NCBI GenBank assembly: GCA_029882515.1
Contig: JAOUKN010000008.1
Coordinates: 1 to 38,312, forward strand
Length of the DNA: 38,312 bases
Direction: 5' to 3'
Source of the DNA: Candidatus Bathyarchaeota archaeon
GTDB lineage: Archaea; Thermoproteota; Bathyarchaeia; Bathyarchaeales; Bathyarchaeaceae
Positions 16,776 to 25,416 of the stretch are shown one piece after another. The translations under genes were made by a program, and so were the position numbers. How positions within the stretch are numbered: position 1 is the stretch's first letter; each line of letters starts with the position of its first letter. The notes below the pieces were generated by a model. It had not been told where the DNA came from and made no database searches. It worked only from the letters and a program-made list of their open reading frames with translations.

Positions 16776-17072
16776 CTATAACCTAGCAGACCTATCTTGA
16801 GGAGTTCTCACTTCCTCGATAATTCTCTTCCCTGCTGCCACCTCATCGACAGAGTGAACAACAGCTCCAAAGTCTTCTAGTCTCTTTTTTACTATTTCAA
16901 AATCTATTTTTTGTCCACCAATAATGATCTTTACGTTCTCGACTTTTTGATCAATTTCATATGTGATGATGTTCACACCTTCTATGCCCTTTAGCTTACT
17001 GAGCGCTTGAGAAAGTTCAACTACGCTAGGATTGTGTGGCTTTAAGACGTCGAGGACAAGTCTTCTTAACAT
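16776..17072 (-). CDS. DUF211-family protein
   Basis: About 98 residues. The pattern RRLVLDVLKPHNPSVVELSQ, then GVNIITYEIDQKVENVKI, then GAVVHSVDEVAAGK and the terminal TPQDRSARL is diagnostic of archaeal DUF211, a small ferredoxin-like fold suspected of metal sensing. ATG 17072 is preferred: it gives the family's usual length and start (MLRRLVLDV), and a TATA-like CTTAAAATATC at 17105-17115 would give a short leader. Longer in-frame ATGs exist at 17093, 17129 and 17144. A transporter of the VIT1 family follows immediately. Confidence 0.85.
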   Translation of the reverse strand: MLRRLVLDVLKPHNPSVVELSQALSKLKGIEGVNIITYEIDQKVENVKIIIGGQKIDFEIVKKRLEDFGAVVHSVDEVAAGKRIIEEVRTPQDRSARL

Positions 17073-17189
17073 CGTAGAACGACTGAGATACATTTGTAGG
17101 TACAGATATTTTAAGCTATTTCTTTCCATACTCGAAGCTTGCATAGTTGACCATGGCTTGAATCCGATAACAAAGTAAAATGTCGATGC

Positions 17190-18701
17190 TTAGAGCCCCA
17201 GCTTGAATCTTCTGTACGTATTGTAATTCACATATTCGAGATATTCACTTTCACATTGATGTTGAACCGTGAACTTTTGTCTAAACCGCTTTCCTTTTAT
17301 TTGATTAGTTGTTGTCAGACAATAAGCATCAGCTCCAGCACCAGACCCGTAGCTAACAATTAGTATTCTTTGGCTGGGCTTTGCTTCGTCAAGAACAGCT
17401 GCAAGTCCAATAGGTGAAGCGCCAGAATATGTATTGCCAAATTTTGCGACCCGCAGACCAGCAGAGTATTGATCCTCTTTAAACCCAAGTTCAGTGGCTA
17501 CTTTGATCGGAAACCGAATATTTGGTTGATGGGAAACGAAGTAATCTATATCAGTGGGTTGAAGCTTTAGTTTCTCCATGAGTTTCGTAGCGGCTTTCTG
17601 TATGTGCTTGAAGTATGCAGGGTCACCGGTAAATCGACCGCCATGTCTGGGATAAGGCTCTCGATCTCTTCTCCAAAAGTCAGGTGTGTCTGAAGTGCAT
17701 GAATACCAAGCCTCCATTTCAGCGATTACGTCATGCATTCCGAATATGAAAGCTGAACTGCCATAACCAACGAAGAAATCTAATTCGCCCCCTATTTCGT
17801 CTCTTGGTGCAGCTTGAGAATTGTCGGTACCTATTACCATTGCATAGGGTATGTGGGACCTAGGATAATACACAAGCGCTGAGGCATCTTTAAACATGCT
17901 TGTTGCAGCTTTACATGCAAACTCTGTGTCAACTGCATCCACACTCTGGATGCCATCTAGCTTCTCTTCTTCCCCAAGCTTCAACACTTGGGCTACTTTA
18001 GATGCAATGGGCTTAACAGCATAGGGATTGGATTCAGAGCCTACGTACACCTTACCTATCAGTGATGGATCCACTCCAGAGTGAACTAGAGCCATTTTAC
18101 CAGCCTCCACTGCTGCGGTAATTGCATCCTCATCTATGAAGGGAATGGATCTTTCCATTGCACTTTCTTTAATTCTAAATTTAGAGACGTAAACACCATA
18201 TCCGACAATTCCAGGCGTTTCATACTCTCTTCTCGGTTTGATTATTTCACACTCCTGATACGGATAATACTCGTCAGCAAAGGAGAAGGCCAATGAAATT
18301 GTTGGAATTATGTCACTCTGCCCTGTGGCACATCTTCGACGGAACCTGGGAACAACTTCCCTGTCTTCCAGCATAGAGATATCCATTTCTTCATCCTTCA
18401 GAACGCAGTCAGTTAGTCTACCTGGAACGCGTACTTTTCCATTATGGAAAGAAATAATTCCGTAAATGTAAGGTCCTAATTTAGTGAATCTGTTCGTAGG
18501 CTCTCTAACAATGGTGCAAACTTCTAACACGCCTTTTTCGTAAAAGAAGTCGATGTCTCGCATTTTTCCAAAACTTTTTCTACCGCATTTTCCGCAGTAG
18601 TCCTTAGTTCTGAAATATTCTTTGCCACAAAGGCTACATCGGTTTCCTCTCAGTCTATCTCCGATGTATGAGACTCGTCTTTCAATCGGTTCGCTGCTCA
18701 T
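17190..18701 (-). CDS. HMG-CoA synthase fused to an N-terminal DUF35 (Zn-ribbon/OB) domain
   Basis: 503 residues. Residues 1-145 are a DUF35 domain: a zinc ribbon with C22, C25, C36 and C39, then an OB fold. From about 163 (PGIVGYGVYVSKFRI) comes archaeal HMG-CoA synthase with E223 (GSES), nucleophile C263 (DTEFACKA) and H390 (SHQPN). Its reaction is acetoacetyl-CoA + acetyl-CoA to HMG-CoA, the mevalonate pathway entry. In other archaea DUF35 is a separate protein that scaffolds the thiolase/HMGS complex, so the fusion is unusual. ATG 18701 overlaps the thiolase stop as ATGA and has GGGAG upstream; the longer frame to 18767 is rejected. Confidence 0.88.
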   Translation of the reverse strand: MSSEPIERRVSYIGDRLRGNRCSLCGKEYFRTKDYCGKCGRKSFGKMRDIDFFYEKGVLEVCTIVREPTNRFTKLGPYIYGIISFHNGKVRVPGRLTDCVLKDEEMDISMLEDREVVPRFRRRCATGQSDIIPTISLAFSFADEYYPYQECEIIKPRREYETPGIVGYGVYVSKFRIKESAMERSIPFIDEDAITAAVEAGKMALVHSGVDPSLIGKVYVGSESNPYAVKPIASKVAQVLKLGEEEKLDGIQSVDAVDTEFACKAATSMFKDASALVYYPRSHIPYAMVIGTDNSQAAPRDEIGGELDFFVGYGSSAFIFGMHDVIAEMEAWYSCTSDTPDFWRRDREPYPRHGGRFTGDPAYFKHIQKAATKLMEKLKLQPTDIDYFVSHQPNIRFPIKVATELGFKEDQYSAGLRVAKFGNTYSGASPIGLAAVLDEAKPSQRILIVSYGSGAGADAYCLTTTNQIKGKRFRQKFTVQHQCESEYLEYVNYNTYRRFKLGL

Positions 18702-19903
18702 TTCAACTCCCTTGCCAAAATGTGAACGTAAGCTTTCGTTCCAAAACCTTCCAGTTCTAAAACACATCCATACTGGAGTTTTTTATCAGAATTTACTTGT
18801 CTGTTGCCAGCTTCGCCTGTGAGTTGCTTGACGATTTCAAAAATTTGGGCTCCACCAGTTGCACCCAGAGGATTTCCATCAGCTTTGAGACCCCCATTTG
18901 TATTGACAAAAAGTCTTTTCTCACCAATTTCGTAAAAACCCTCATAATCTGTACAACTATTGTAAATGTGGAGCCACGCCTTCCCTCTTTGAGAGAAGCC
19001 CAAATCTTCCATAGCCATCATTTCCAAGAGTGTAGATTGATCATAAACCTCAGCTAATTGAATATCTCCTACATTAATATCCGCCATCTTGAGGGCGTTT
19101 TTCATAGCTAATTCACTTGCCATGAAACTCGTTCTGTCATCACGTGAAGGAAATGTAATATAATCAGTAGCTGAAGAAGAACCGATAACCCAAATCGGCG
19201 CTTTACTATACTCCTTAGCTATTCCAGAACTCGCAAGAATCAGCGCTGTAGCACCATCTGAAATAGGAGCAAAATCAAAAAGGCCCAAAGATTTATGCTC
19301 GTTTAATCTTGCTTTCAAGACTCTGTCCACAGAGATTTCACTTTGGAACTGAGCGTACTCGTTCAACCTTGCATGATGATGATTTTTGACAGATATGTGA
19401 GCCAACGCTAGATCAAATGTTTCAAGGGATTTACCTGAAATTTGGTACCTTTTAATGTACTCTCTAAGCATGAGATCATGATTTGCCTCAGGGGTACATC
19501 CAGCGTAATAGCTCCATGGATCTTCTAAAAGCATGAGATCATCTCTGATTTTGTCCCAGCGATCGGTCATTTTCTCTACTCCACCTACCAGAACGATGTC
19601 ATACCTTCCTGACTGAACTGCGTTGCAGGCATTCAGAAGAGCTGAACTGAAGGATCTCGTTTTTTCCATGGGGACGTGTAACTCTGAGAATTCCGAAATG
19701 AAGCCTTCTTCGATACCAATTTTGTTTGTGAGTTGAAGGAAGTAGTCGGAAGAGTAGCAAGCATCTATGTCCTTTCGTTCTATTCCAGCAGATTCCGAGG
19801 CTTTCAACCAAGCCTCTTCTATAAGCATTTCTGGTCCTGTCTCATAATGTTCACCAAATTTTGTTCTGCCAACGCCGATTATAGCTGGGTAATGTGAACC
19901 CAT
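18698..19903 (-). CDS. Thiolase homologue (SCP2/archaeal type) lacking canonical catalytic residues
   Basis: 401 residues with a complete archaeal thiolase fold: IIGVGRTKFGE start, SGRYDIVLVGGVEKM and a C-terminal GATGGAQ segment. In archaea this enzyme makes acetoacetyl-CoA and channels it to HMG-CoA synthase. Here the nucleophile position, by alignment back from GGVEKM, appears to be T82 (KTRSFSSALL) instead of Cys. The usual GHP is GNP (N344). Only the third catalytic position keeps Cys (C380, YGCVLELEG). ATG 19903 follows GGAG; a TATA-like TTTAAAAAG lies near 19950. Translation is coupled to the DUF35-HMGS gene. It may be structural, or act on a different substrate. Confidence 0.8.
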   Translation of the reverse strand: MGSHYPAIIGVGRTKFGEHYETGPEMLIEEAWLKASESAGIERKDIDACYSSDYFLQLTNKIGIEEGFISEFSELHVPMEKTRSFSSALLNACNAVQSGRYDIVLVGGVEKMTDRWDKIRDDLMLLEDPWSYYAGCTPEANHDLMLREYIKRYQISGKSLETFDLALAHISVKNHHHARLNEYAQFQSEISVDRVLKARLNEHKSLGLFDFAPISDGATALILASSGIAKEYSKAPIWVIGSSSATDYITFPSRDDRTSFMASELAMKNALKMADINVGDIQLAEVYDQSTLLEMMAMEDLGFSQRGKAWLHIYNSCTDYEGFYEIGEKRLFVNTNGGLKADGNPLGATGGAQIFEIVKQLTGEAGNRQVNSDKKLQYGCVLELEGFGTKAYVHILARELK

Positions 19904-19984
19904 TTTACTGTCCTTCTCCTAGTCGTCAAAGTTTTATGCTTTCGTCACTATCTTTTTAAATCTTCTGTAAAAGGGGGTTTAGTC

Positions 19985-20296
19985 TTGAATAAGATTTATC
20001 GGCTTATCATAACTGCTAAGGAAATTCGAGGCAGATGCCCTGTCTTTGATGTAGGAGACCAAATTGTCATTGAAGAACCAAACATAGTTCCAAAGAAAAC
20101 AGATGCACTTTGTATCCATGCTTTGGGGTCAATGTTATCGATGATTATTGCTTTAAGCCGAGGCGTTAGCTTGAAAGAACTTGGTTTGTCAAAGGATGAT
20201 GACAATAGAGGATATATTCAATGCCTTGATCCGGGATTTCCATATACTCAAGGTGGAACCGTTATTTTTGAAATAAAGCAGGAAGCAATGGAATAG
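19985..20296 (+). CDS. TIGR04076-family small protein
   Basis: 103 residues. The N-terminal pattern (ITAKEIRGRCPVFDVGDQIV), the conserved DALCIHALGSM and the end pattern resemble the TIGR04076 family of small, mostly archaeal and clostridial proteins of unknown role. Two cysteines (in GRCP and LCIH) are at family positions. The TTG at 19985 follows a GGGGG tract at suitable spacing. It is divergent from the thiolase, and the two probably share an A/T-rich promoter region around 19945-19960. Confidence 0.68.
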   Translation: MNKIYRLIITAKEIRGRCPVFDVGDQIVIEEPNIVPKKTDALCIHALGSMLSMIIALSRGVSLKELGLSKDDDNRGYIQCLDPGFPYTQGGTVIFEIKQEAME

Positions 20297-20344
20297 TGAA
20301 AATCGCGTTCAGTTCGAAACTTGGAATAGGTTAGACAACATTAG

Positions 20345-20605
20345 ATGATGCCTTTGGAAGCATTTGCAGTTATATGCGCGCAAGATTTAGTTTTATTGGG
20401 CACACCAATATGGCCTTTTCAGTGTGGTCAAACAGCTCTATTGGCTTGTTTAATCGGGTTCGTCATCGATCTGATTGTTTTGACTGGTATTTTATATATC
20501 TGGTATTGTGTTGTTAGAAAGAAAAAGGATAAAGATTGGCGATGCATTCATGATTTCTCTCTTGGGAACTCTTGTAGAACCGTTTGGAATTTGTTTATTT
20601 CCTAA
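20345..20605 (+). CDS. Possible small membrane protein (weak)
   Basis: 86 residues with one or two hydrophobic stretches (about 4-22 and 31-57), then a lysine-rich segment (RKKKDKDW). No family is recognised, and no good ribosome binding site precedes ATG 20345. It could be a genuine small membrane protein or a chance frame in the gap between the TIGR04076-like gene and pncB. Confidence 0.3.
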   Translation: MMPLEAFAVICAQDLVLLGTPIWPFQCGQTALLACLIGFVIDLIVLTGILYIWYCVVRKKKDKDWRCIHDFSLGNSCRTVWNLFIS

Positions 20606-20799
20606 TATAGTGTGGGAGAAATTCTTTTTCTAAATATTTTTGTTGTTATTGATTAGGCTTTATTATTAGACTGGTTGTCACGGTAGTCCCGATATTCGTT
20701 TTAAGGAAGCTGATGACGGTAGGACTGATCCTTCTTCAATTGAGAATACCTTTAAAGTAGATCTTTCAAAATAACTAAACAACCTAGGAGACGAGAGTT
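20606..20799. other. Intergenic stretch before nicotinate phosphoribosyltransferase
   Basis: A/T-rich sequence with no recognisable gene. It includes a TTTAAAG-like element near 20750 that could be the promoter for the following gene, and AGGAG at 20788-20792 as its ribosome binding site. A fragment resembling a C/D box pair was considered and dropped. Confidence 0.4.
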
Positions 20800-21993
20800 A
20801 TGCGTCTCTTCCATTACGCAAAAGACGAAGAAATAAAAGCAGGTAAAACCACCGACATCTACTTCGTTAGAACCAAACAAGTTCTCGAAGCAAAAGGACT
20901 CGATAAACTTAGAGTAGTGGCTGAAGTCACCCCTGGCGAAATTCATAGAGGATGGTCTTGGGGAATCCTTTGTGGAATAGAAGAAGAAGCGCGACTGTTT
21001 GAAGGATATCCTGTTGATGTTTATGCCATGCCTGAAGGAAGCATCTTTTACCACGGAGATCACAAAGGAGTTCGAGAGCCGGTCATGATTATTGAAGGGC
21101 CTTATGGTGATTTCTGTCTCCTTGAGACCCCTCTGTTAGGTTTGCTTTGTCAATCATCAGGTGTTGCAACTCGAGCTGCTAGAATAAAGAAGTTGACAAG
21201 TGAGAAAATCGTTGTGGCTTTTGGAATCCGTCGCATGCACCCAGTGTTGTCTCCAATGATTGATCGGGCTGCTTATATCGGTGGTTTCGATGGAGTTTCC
21301 AGTCTCATGGGTGCCGAAACTGTAAACGTTGAACCTTCTGGAACCATGCCCCACGCCCTTATCATCGTGTTTGAAGACCAAGTGAAGGCTTGGAAAGGCT
21401 TTGATGAAGTTATGCCACGAGAAGTTCCAAGAGTAGCCTTAGTCGATACCTACTTCGACGAGAAAATTGAATCCATAATGGCTGCAGAAGCATTAAAAGA
21501 TCGCCTATATGCTGTCCGACTTGATACTCCTGGATCGAGGAAAGGAGACTTCGCTGAAATCGTTCGTGAAGTGCGGTGGGAATTAGACGTGAGAGGATAC
21601 AATCATGTCAAAATTTTTGTTTCTGGTGGCCTCAACGAAGAGACTGTAAAGGTTCTCAGTGATGCCGGAGCTGATGCCTTTGGGGTTGGAACGGCTGTGA
21701 GTAATGCTCCTACGATTGATTTCGCCATGGACATAGTAGCAGTTGAAGGAAGATTATCTGCAAAGCGTGGTAAACTTGGAGGAAAAAAACAGGTTTGGCG
21801 TTGTCAAAAATGTTTAACAGACATTGTTCAGACGTTTGATGAACCTCAACCAAGATGTCCTCACTGCGGAGGAAAAACGGAACCAATGCTTAGGCTCTTA
21901 GTAAAGAATGGAAAGATTGTAGCTAAATTACCTAGACCACGTGAAATTCGTGAGTATGTCCTTGAACAAATTGGTAATCTTACGCTTGAATGA
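20800..21993 (+). CDS. pncB: Nicotinate phosphoribosyltransferase with a C-terminal zinc ribbon
   Basis: 397 residues. Converts nicotinate and PRPP (with ATP) to nicotinate mononucleotide in NAD salvage. Recognisable are the FEGYPVDVYAMPEG segment, FGIRRMHPVLSP, and GGFDGVSSLMGAE. A C-terminal VSGGLNEETVK and GVGTAVSNAPTIDF binding region follows. These fit the archaeal/Thermoplasma-type enzyme. The last 60 residues hold a C-x2-C...C-x2-C zinc ribbon (WRCQKCLTD, RCPHCGGKT), common in this subfamily. AGGAGAC lies upstream of ATG 20800. It stands alone, with the convergent ribonucleotide reductase downstream. Confidence 0.9.
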   Translation: MRLFHYAKDEEIKAGKTTDIYFVRTKQVLEAKGLDKLRVVAEVTPGEIHRGWSWGILCGIEEEARLFEGYPVDVYAMPEGSIFYHGDHKGVREPVMIIEGPYGDFCLLETPLLGLLCQSSGVATRAARIKKLTSEKIVVAFGIRRMHPVLSPMIDRAAYIGGFDGVSSLMGAETVNVEPSGTMPHALIIVFEDQVKAWKGFDEVMPREVPRVALVDTYFDEKIESIMAAEALKDRLYAVRLDTPGSRKGDFAEIVREVRWELDVRGYNHVKIFVSGGLNEETVKVLSDAGADAFGVGTAVSNAPTIDFAMDIVAVEGRLSAKRGKLGGKKQVWRCQKCLTDIVQTFDEPQPRCPHCGGKTEPMLRLLVKNGKIVAKLPRPREIREYVLEQIGNLTLE

Positions 21994-22070
21994 TCGGATA
22001 AATACCCAACGTTTTGTGACTCTGAACATAGGTGCGAAAAAGTAGACAGCAGATGTTTGCATGTAACGAA

Positions 22071-24164
22071 TCAATTGGGAAATGGGCAAGTTCTAGCTGG
22101 GCATCCGCCTGCATATTCTGATTCTGCGGCAACAAATTTCCTTTTTTTAGTCTTTATTTCTCCTACGTTAAGAACTTGCTCTGGTATGCTTCCATATCGA
22201 TAGACTGTTATTCCCTTGCATTTCAGCCTGTAAGCAAGCCAAAACACTTCTTCCACATTTTCTACTGTAGCGTTTCTGGGAAGATTAACAGTTTTTGAAA
22301 CAGCATTATCTGTATACTTCTGGAACGCGGCTTGCATTTTGACGTGCCATTCTGGTCGAATATCTAAAGCTGTGACGAAAGTTCTCTTAATGTCTTCTGG
22401 AACTCCTTCAATTTGCTGAACTGAACCTGTTCTCGCTATCTCTTCTAAGAGTTTAGCACTGTAGAGATCCCTTTCTTTTGTTGTCATCTCGAATAACGGA
22501 TTGATTTCAAAAAGTCTGGTTCCACTTAAAACATTCCTTATGAAGGAAATTGCAAATAGAGGTTCAATTCCGCTTGAGCAACCAGCAATTATGCTTATGC
22601 TTCCTGTTGGCGCTATTGTCGTTACTGTGGCATTTCTAATAGCATTATACTTATCTTTCCAGATACATTTATGGAAATTCGGGAAGGAACCTCTTTCTTC
22701 GCCAAGTTCAACAGATTTTTCTCTCGCCCCTTCTGTAACAAAGTTCATTATCTTTTCGGCAAGTTTCAAAGCCTCTTCAGAGTTGTAAGCGACCCTAAGC
22801 TGGATGAGCATATCGGCAAATCCCATTACACCAAGACCTATTTTCCGATCAGCCTTGGTCATCTGTTCTATTTCCTTCAAAGGAAACTTATTTGCATCTA
22901 TGACGTTATCAAGAAAATGAACAGCATTTCTCACAGTCTCTCTCAGTTTCGCCCAATTTATTCCTTCGTTTTCGACCATGCTAGAAAGATTTATGGAGCC
23001 TAAGTTGCAGGATTCGTAGGGAAGTAAAGGCTGTTCACCACAAGGATTAGTTGACTCTATCTTTCCCGCTTCCGGAATCGGGTTGCACCTATTAACCTCA
23101 TCGATAAAGATAGCTCCAGGATCCCCAGACTGCCAAGCAGACTTCACCATCAAATTCCAAACACGTTTACTTTTAAGTTCCTTCACTCTTTCTTCGTTTC
23201 GTGGATTGATCAACCAATATTCTCCGTCTTCTTGAAGAGTTTTCATGAAATCATCAGTAACAGCAACTGAAATGTTGAAGTTTGAAAGAACCCCCGGTTT
23301 GTGCTTGGAAGTGATGAACTCCATTATGTCTGGATGATCAACTCTTAAAACTCCCATCATGGCGCCTCTTCTCTTTCCTCCCGCTTTTATGACCTCTGTA
23401 GCTGCATCAAAAACACCCATGAAACTCACAGGACCTGATGCTACTCCCTTAGTTGACTTAACTATGTCTCCCTTTGGTCTCAATTTAGAAAAATCAAAAC
23501 CGACTCCTCCGCCACTTTTTTCGATCAAAGCCATGTTTTTCACTGCAGTGAAAATGCTCTTCAAAGAATCCTCAACAGGCAAAACGAAACATGCAGATAA
23601 CTGACCGAGCTCCGTTCCTGCGTTGAAGAGAGTTGGAGAGTTGGGAAGAAACTCAACTCTTGCCATCATTCCATAAAAAATCTTTTCAGTTTCTTTTGGA
23701 TTTCCACCGTATTTTCTGTCGACCTTCGCTATGGCTTCTGCGACCCTCGTAAATGTTTTAACAGGGGTTTCTATGATTCTTCCATCTTCATCTCTTAGGA
23801 GATATCTTCTCCTCAAAACTTCTAGAGCGTTAACCGTCAATTTTGGCTCTTCTATCCCAAGTATTTCTCTTAATCTCCTTATTTCCTCCTTTTTCTTCCT
23901 ATAAGCTTGATACTCCTCTGCAATTTTTTTGTAACCCCTTTTCTCCAAAACTTCTATTACAGTATCTTGAGCATTTTCGACTGAAGGATATGTTTTCTTA
24001 AATTTTTTCTCTAGGAGTTTAACTACTTCTTCAGTTAGAGTTCCTGCCCTTTCTCCATCTTCAAGTTCAACGGCGATTAAGGCTCTATGAATAGCATCCT
24101 TTATTCTGGTAGAATCGAAATCAACGATTCTTCCGTCTCTTTTCTTTATTTTCGTAATAGACAT
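22071..24164 (-). CDS. nrdJ: Class II (adenosylcobalamin-dependent) ribonucleotide reductase
   Basis: 697 residues. An N-terminal ATP-cone (ITKIKKRDGRIVDFDSTRI) is followed by the barrel domain with LSACFVLPVEDSL (first redox Cys), NPCGEQPLLPYESCNLGS (radical Cys and second redox Cys region) and TTIAPTGSISIIAGCSSG. The C-terminus ends in a Cys pair (GGCPARTCPFPN) that would re-reduce the active-site disulfide. It makes deoxynucleotides without oxygen and needs B12. The ATG at 24164 has AGGTGA six bases upstream and a TATA-like TTTATATTC near 24195. No intein is seen. The C-terminal tail is shorter than in many relatives but keeps the Cys pair. Confidence 0.93.
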   Translation of the reverse strand: MSITKIKKRDGRIVDFDSTRIKDAIHRALIAVELEDGERAGTLTEEVVKLLEKKFKKTYPSVENAQDTVIEVLEKRGYKKIAEEYQAYRKKKEEIRRLREILGIEEPKLTVNALEVLRRRYLLRDEDGRIIETPVKTFTRVAEAIAKVDRKYGGNPKETEKIFYGMMARVEFLPNSPTLFNAGTELGQLSACFVLPVEDSLKSIFTAVKNMALIEKSGGGVGFDFSKLRPKGDIVKSTKGVASGPVSFMGVFDAATEVIKAGGKRRGAMMGVLRVDHPDIMEFITSKHKPGVLSNFNISVAVTDDFMKTLQEDGEYWLINPRNEERVKELKSKRVWNLMVKSAWQSGDPGAIFIDEVNRCNPIPEAGKIESTNPCGEQPLLPYESCNLGSINLSSMVENEGINWAKLRETVRNAVHFLDNVIDANKFPLKEIEQMTKADRKIGLGVMGFADMLIQLRVAYNSEEALKLAEKIMNFVTEGAREKSVELGEERGSFPNFHKCIWKDKYNAIRNATVTTIAPTGSISIIAGCSSGIEPLFAISFIRNVLSGTRLFEINPLFEMTTKERDLYSAKLLEEIARTGSVQQIEGVPEDIKRTFVTALDIRPEWHVKMQAAFQKYTDNAVSKTVNLPRNATVENVEEVFWLAYRLKCKGITVYRYGSIPEQVLNVGEIKTKKRKFVAAESEYAGGCPARTCPFPN

Positions 24165-24397
24165 GATCGTTCACCTAATGGTTTAGTTTGAATATAAAGA
24201 TAAAGTTTCGAAGTTTTTGTGCGAAACGACGAAGTTATGCGTATCGCAAAAGCCGCAAAAATCGTCTTAGCAGAAATGAAGATTCTGTGAGTGCCTATTA
24301 TTCTCTATTGTTCTTGGAACTAAGCATGCCTGATTGTACTATGCTCAAAAGGGGCATCAAAAGTCTATGGAAATAAGAAGTTATTTGGCGGAACAGT

Positions 24398-24688
24398 TTA
24401 CCCTTGTTTCATTCCTAGTGCAAATCCGCCTATGAAACTAGCTGCGAAGGGCAACCCACCAATAGACAAGACAAATAAATCTGTTAGATTTGTTGCAGAT
24501 GTAGATGCCATAGTCACAAACTTTTCGTAATTCATGGAGATCACACCTATTTGATTTAGATACAGAAGAGAGGCGGCGTAGAGTCCTAGGAAAACTGCGA
24601 TTATTTTAGCAATCTTCTTGGTTGCGTATCCCACTAGAAATCCTCCTGTTCCGCCGATGCTGAGTTGATAGATTAGGACTTCACTCAA
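24398..24688 (-). CDS. FUN14-family small membrane protein
   Basis: 96 residues, about three membrane helices. The pattern GGTGGFLVGYATKKIAKIIA, then LNQIGVISMNYEK and a C-terminal GFALGMKQG is typical of archaeal FUN14-domain proteins, whose function in archaea is unknown. TTG 24688 is preceded by GGTGAG at six bases, which decides the start. It is isolated, in tandem behind the HxlR gene. Confidence 0.8.
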   Translation of the reverse strand: MSEVLIYQLSIGGTGGFLVGYATKKIAKIIAVFLGLYAASLLYLNQIGVISMNYEKFVTMASTSATNLTDLFVLSIGGLPFAASFIGGFALGMKQG

Positions 24689-24875
24689 CCGAATCTCACC
24701 TTAATCCTTAGTGACCAACACTTTCTACAATATTTATTATATCTTAATATGTAATAAACATTTCTTTATTTGTTAAGAGAAGCAAAAATATAGCACAAGT
24801 TTTCAGAATCCTAAGCATTATTAGGCGGACGTCAACATTGAACAATAAAATGTTAGGTGAGAGGTTTGAACAGAA

Positions 24876-25301
24876 TTAGTTGCTGGAATAATATAGTAGC
24901 GGTAAAGCAAGTAATACTATGTTTCGTCCTCTCGTTGTAAGGGAGTATTTTACTCTTAAAGGTGGCCCTTGATCAATAGTTCGATTAACGTATCCATGTT
25001 TTTCAAGGCTTTTCAGTTTGTTTGCTAATGTGCGGGAGTTCACTCCAAGAATCTTTTTTAATCCATTGAAGCCCATGATACTTTTGAGGAATAGGGTGTA
25101 AAGCATTTCGAGGCTCCATTTTTGAGACAGTAGATTGAAGCTTTTCTCAAGGCTTTGTATACTTGCTTTTAAGTCTTCTAGACATATTTCCTGATTTTCG
25201 AATATCCGTTGTAATGTATCTTCTATTCCTTTGAGAGTGGATTCCATACGTGTCTCTACAAGTCTACGTAACTCGTTGCTCAACGCATGCTTTGAACTCA
25301 T
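24876..25301 (-). CDS. HxlR-type winged-helix regulator with an N-terminal coiled coil
   Basis: 141 residues. Residues 1-55 form a charged helical, probably coiled-coil segment. The remainder is a winged helix of the HxlR type (LSQKWSLEMLYTLFL, NGLKKILGVNSRTLANKL, LEKHGYVNRTI). A perfect inverted repeat (25306-25322) sits five bases before ATG 25301 and a TATA element lies just beyond, so autoregulation is likely. The divergent geranylgeranyl-reductase gene starts 115 bases away and may also be a target. No cysteine lies in the DNA-binding part; one lies in the coiled coil (EICLED). Confidence 0.82.
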   Translation of the reverse strand: MSSKHALSNELRRLVETRMESTLKGIEDTLQRIFENQEICLEDLKASIQSLEKSFNLLSQKWSLEMLYTLFLKSIMGFNGLKKILGVNSRTLANKLKSLEKHGYVNRTIDQGPPLRVKYSLTTRGRNIVLLALPLLYYSSN

Positions 25302-25305
25302 CTGA

Positions 25306-25322
25306 GTTACACCTAGTGTAAC
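25306..25322. promoter_or_regulatory. Perfect inverted repeat, candidate HxlR operator
   Basis: GTTACAC-CTA-GTGTAAC: two 7-base arms with a 3-base spacer, five bases before the HxlR ATG. It overlaps the transcription start expected from the TATA box at 25339-25348. Its position and dyad symmetry suit binding by a dimeric winged-helix repressor. Confidence 0.7.
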
Positions 25323-25337
25323 GGAGGATACTTCATA

Positions 25338-25349
25338 TTTTATAAAGGT
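25338..25349 (-). promoter_or_regulatory. TATA box of the HxlR gene
   Basis: On the minus strand CCTTTATAAAAT lies about 40 bases before the ATG, which puts transcription start around 25312-25316, inside the inverted repeat. The element is close to symmetric, so it could also serve the divergent gene. Confidence 0.5.
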
Positions 25350-25416
25350 TCATTATACAACTAAGTATATCAAATACACCGTATCAAACGTCATGAAGTT
25401 GAAAGAGGTCTGATGT

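Noticed and set aside
20700-20730. C/D box small RNA
   Set aside because: TGATGA and CTGA are present but only eight bases apart, too short for a guide, and no second box pair is seen.
24188-24376. 62-residue plus-strand frame upstream of nrdJ
   Set aside because: No ribosome binding site, very basic random-looking composition, and it overlaps the nrdJ promoter region.
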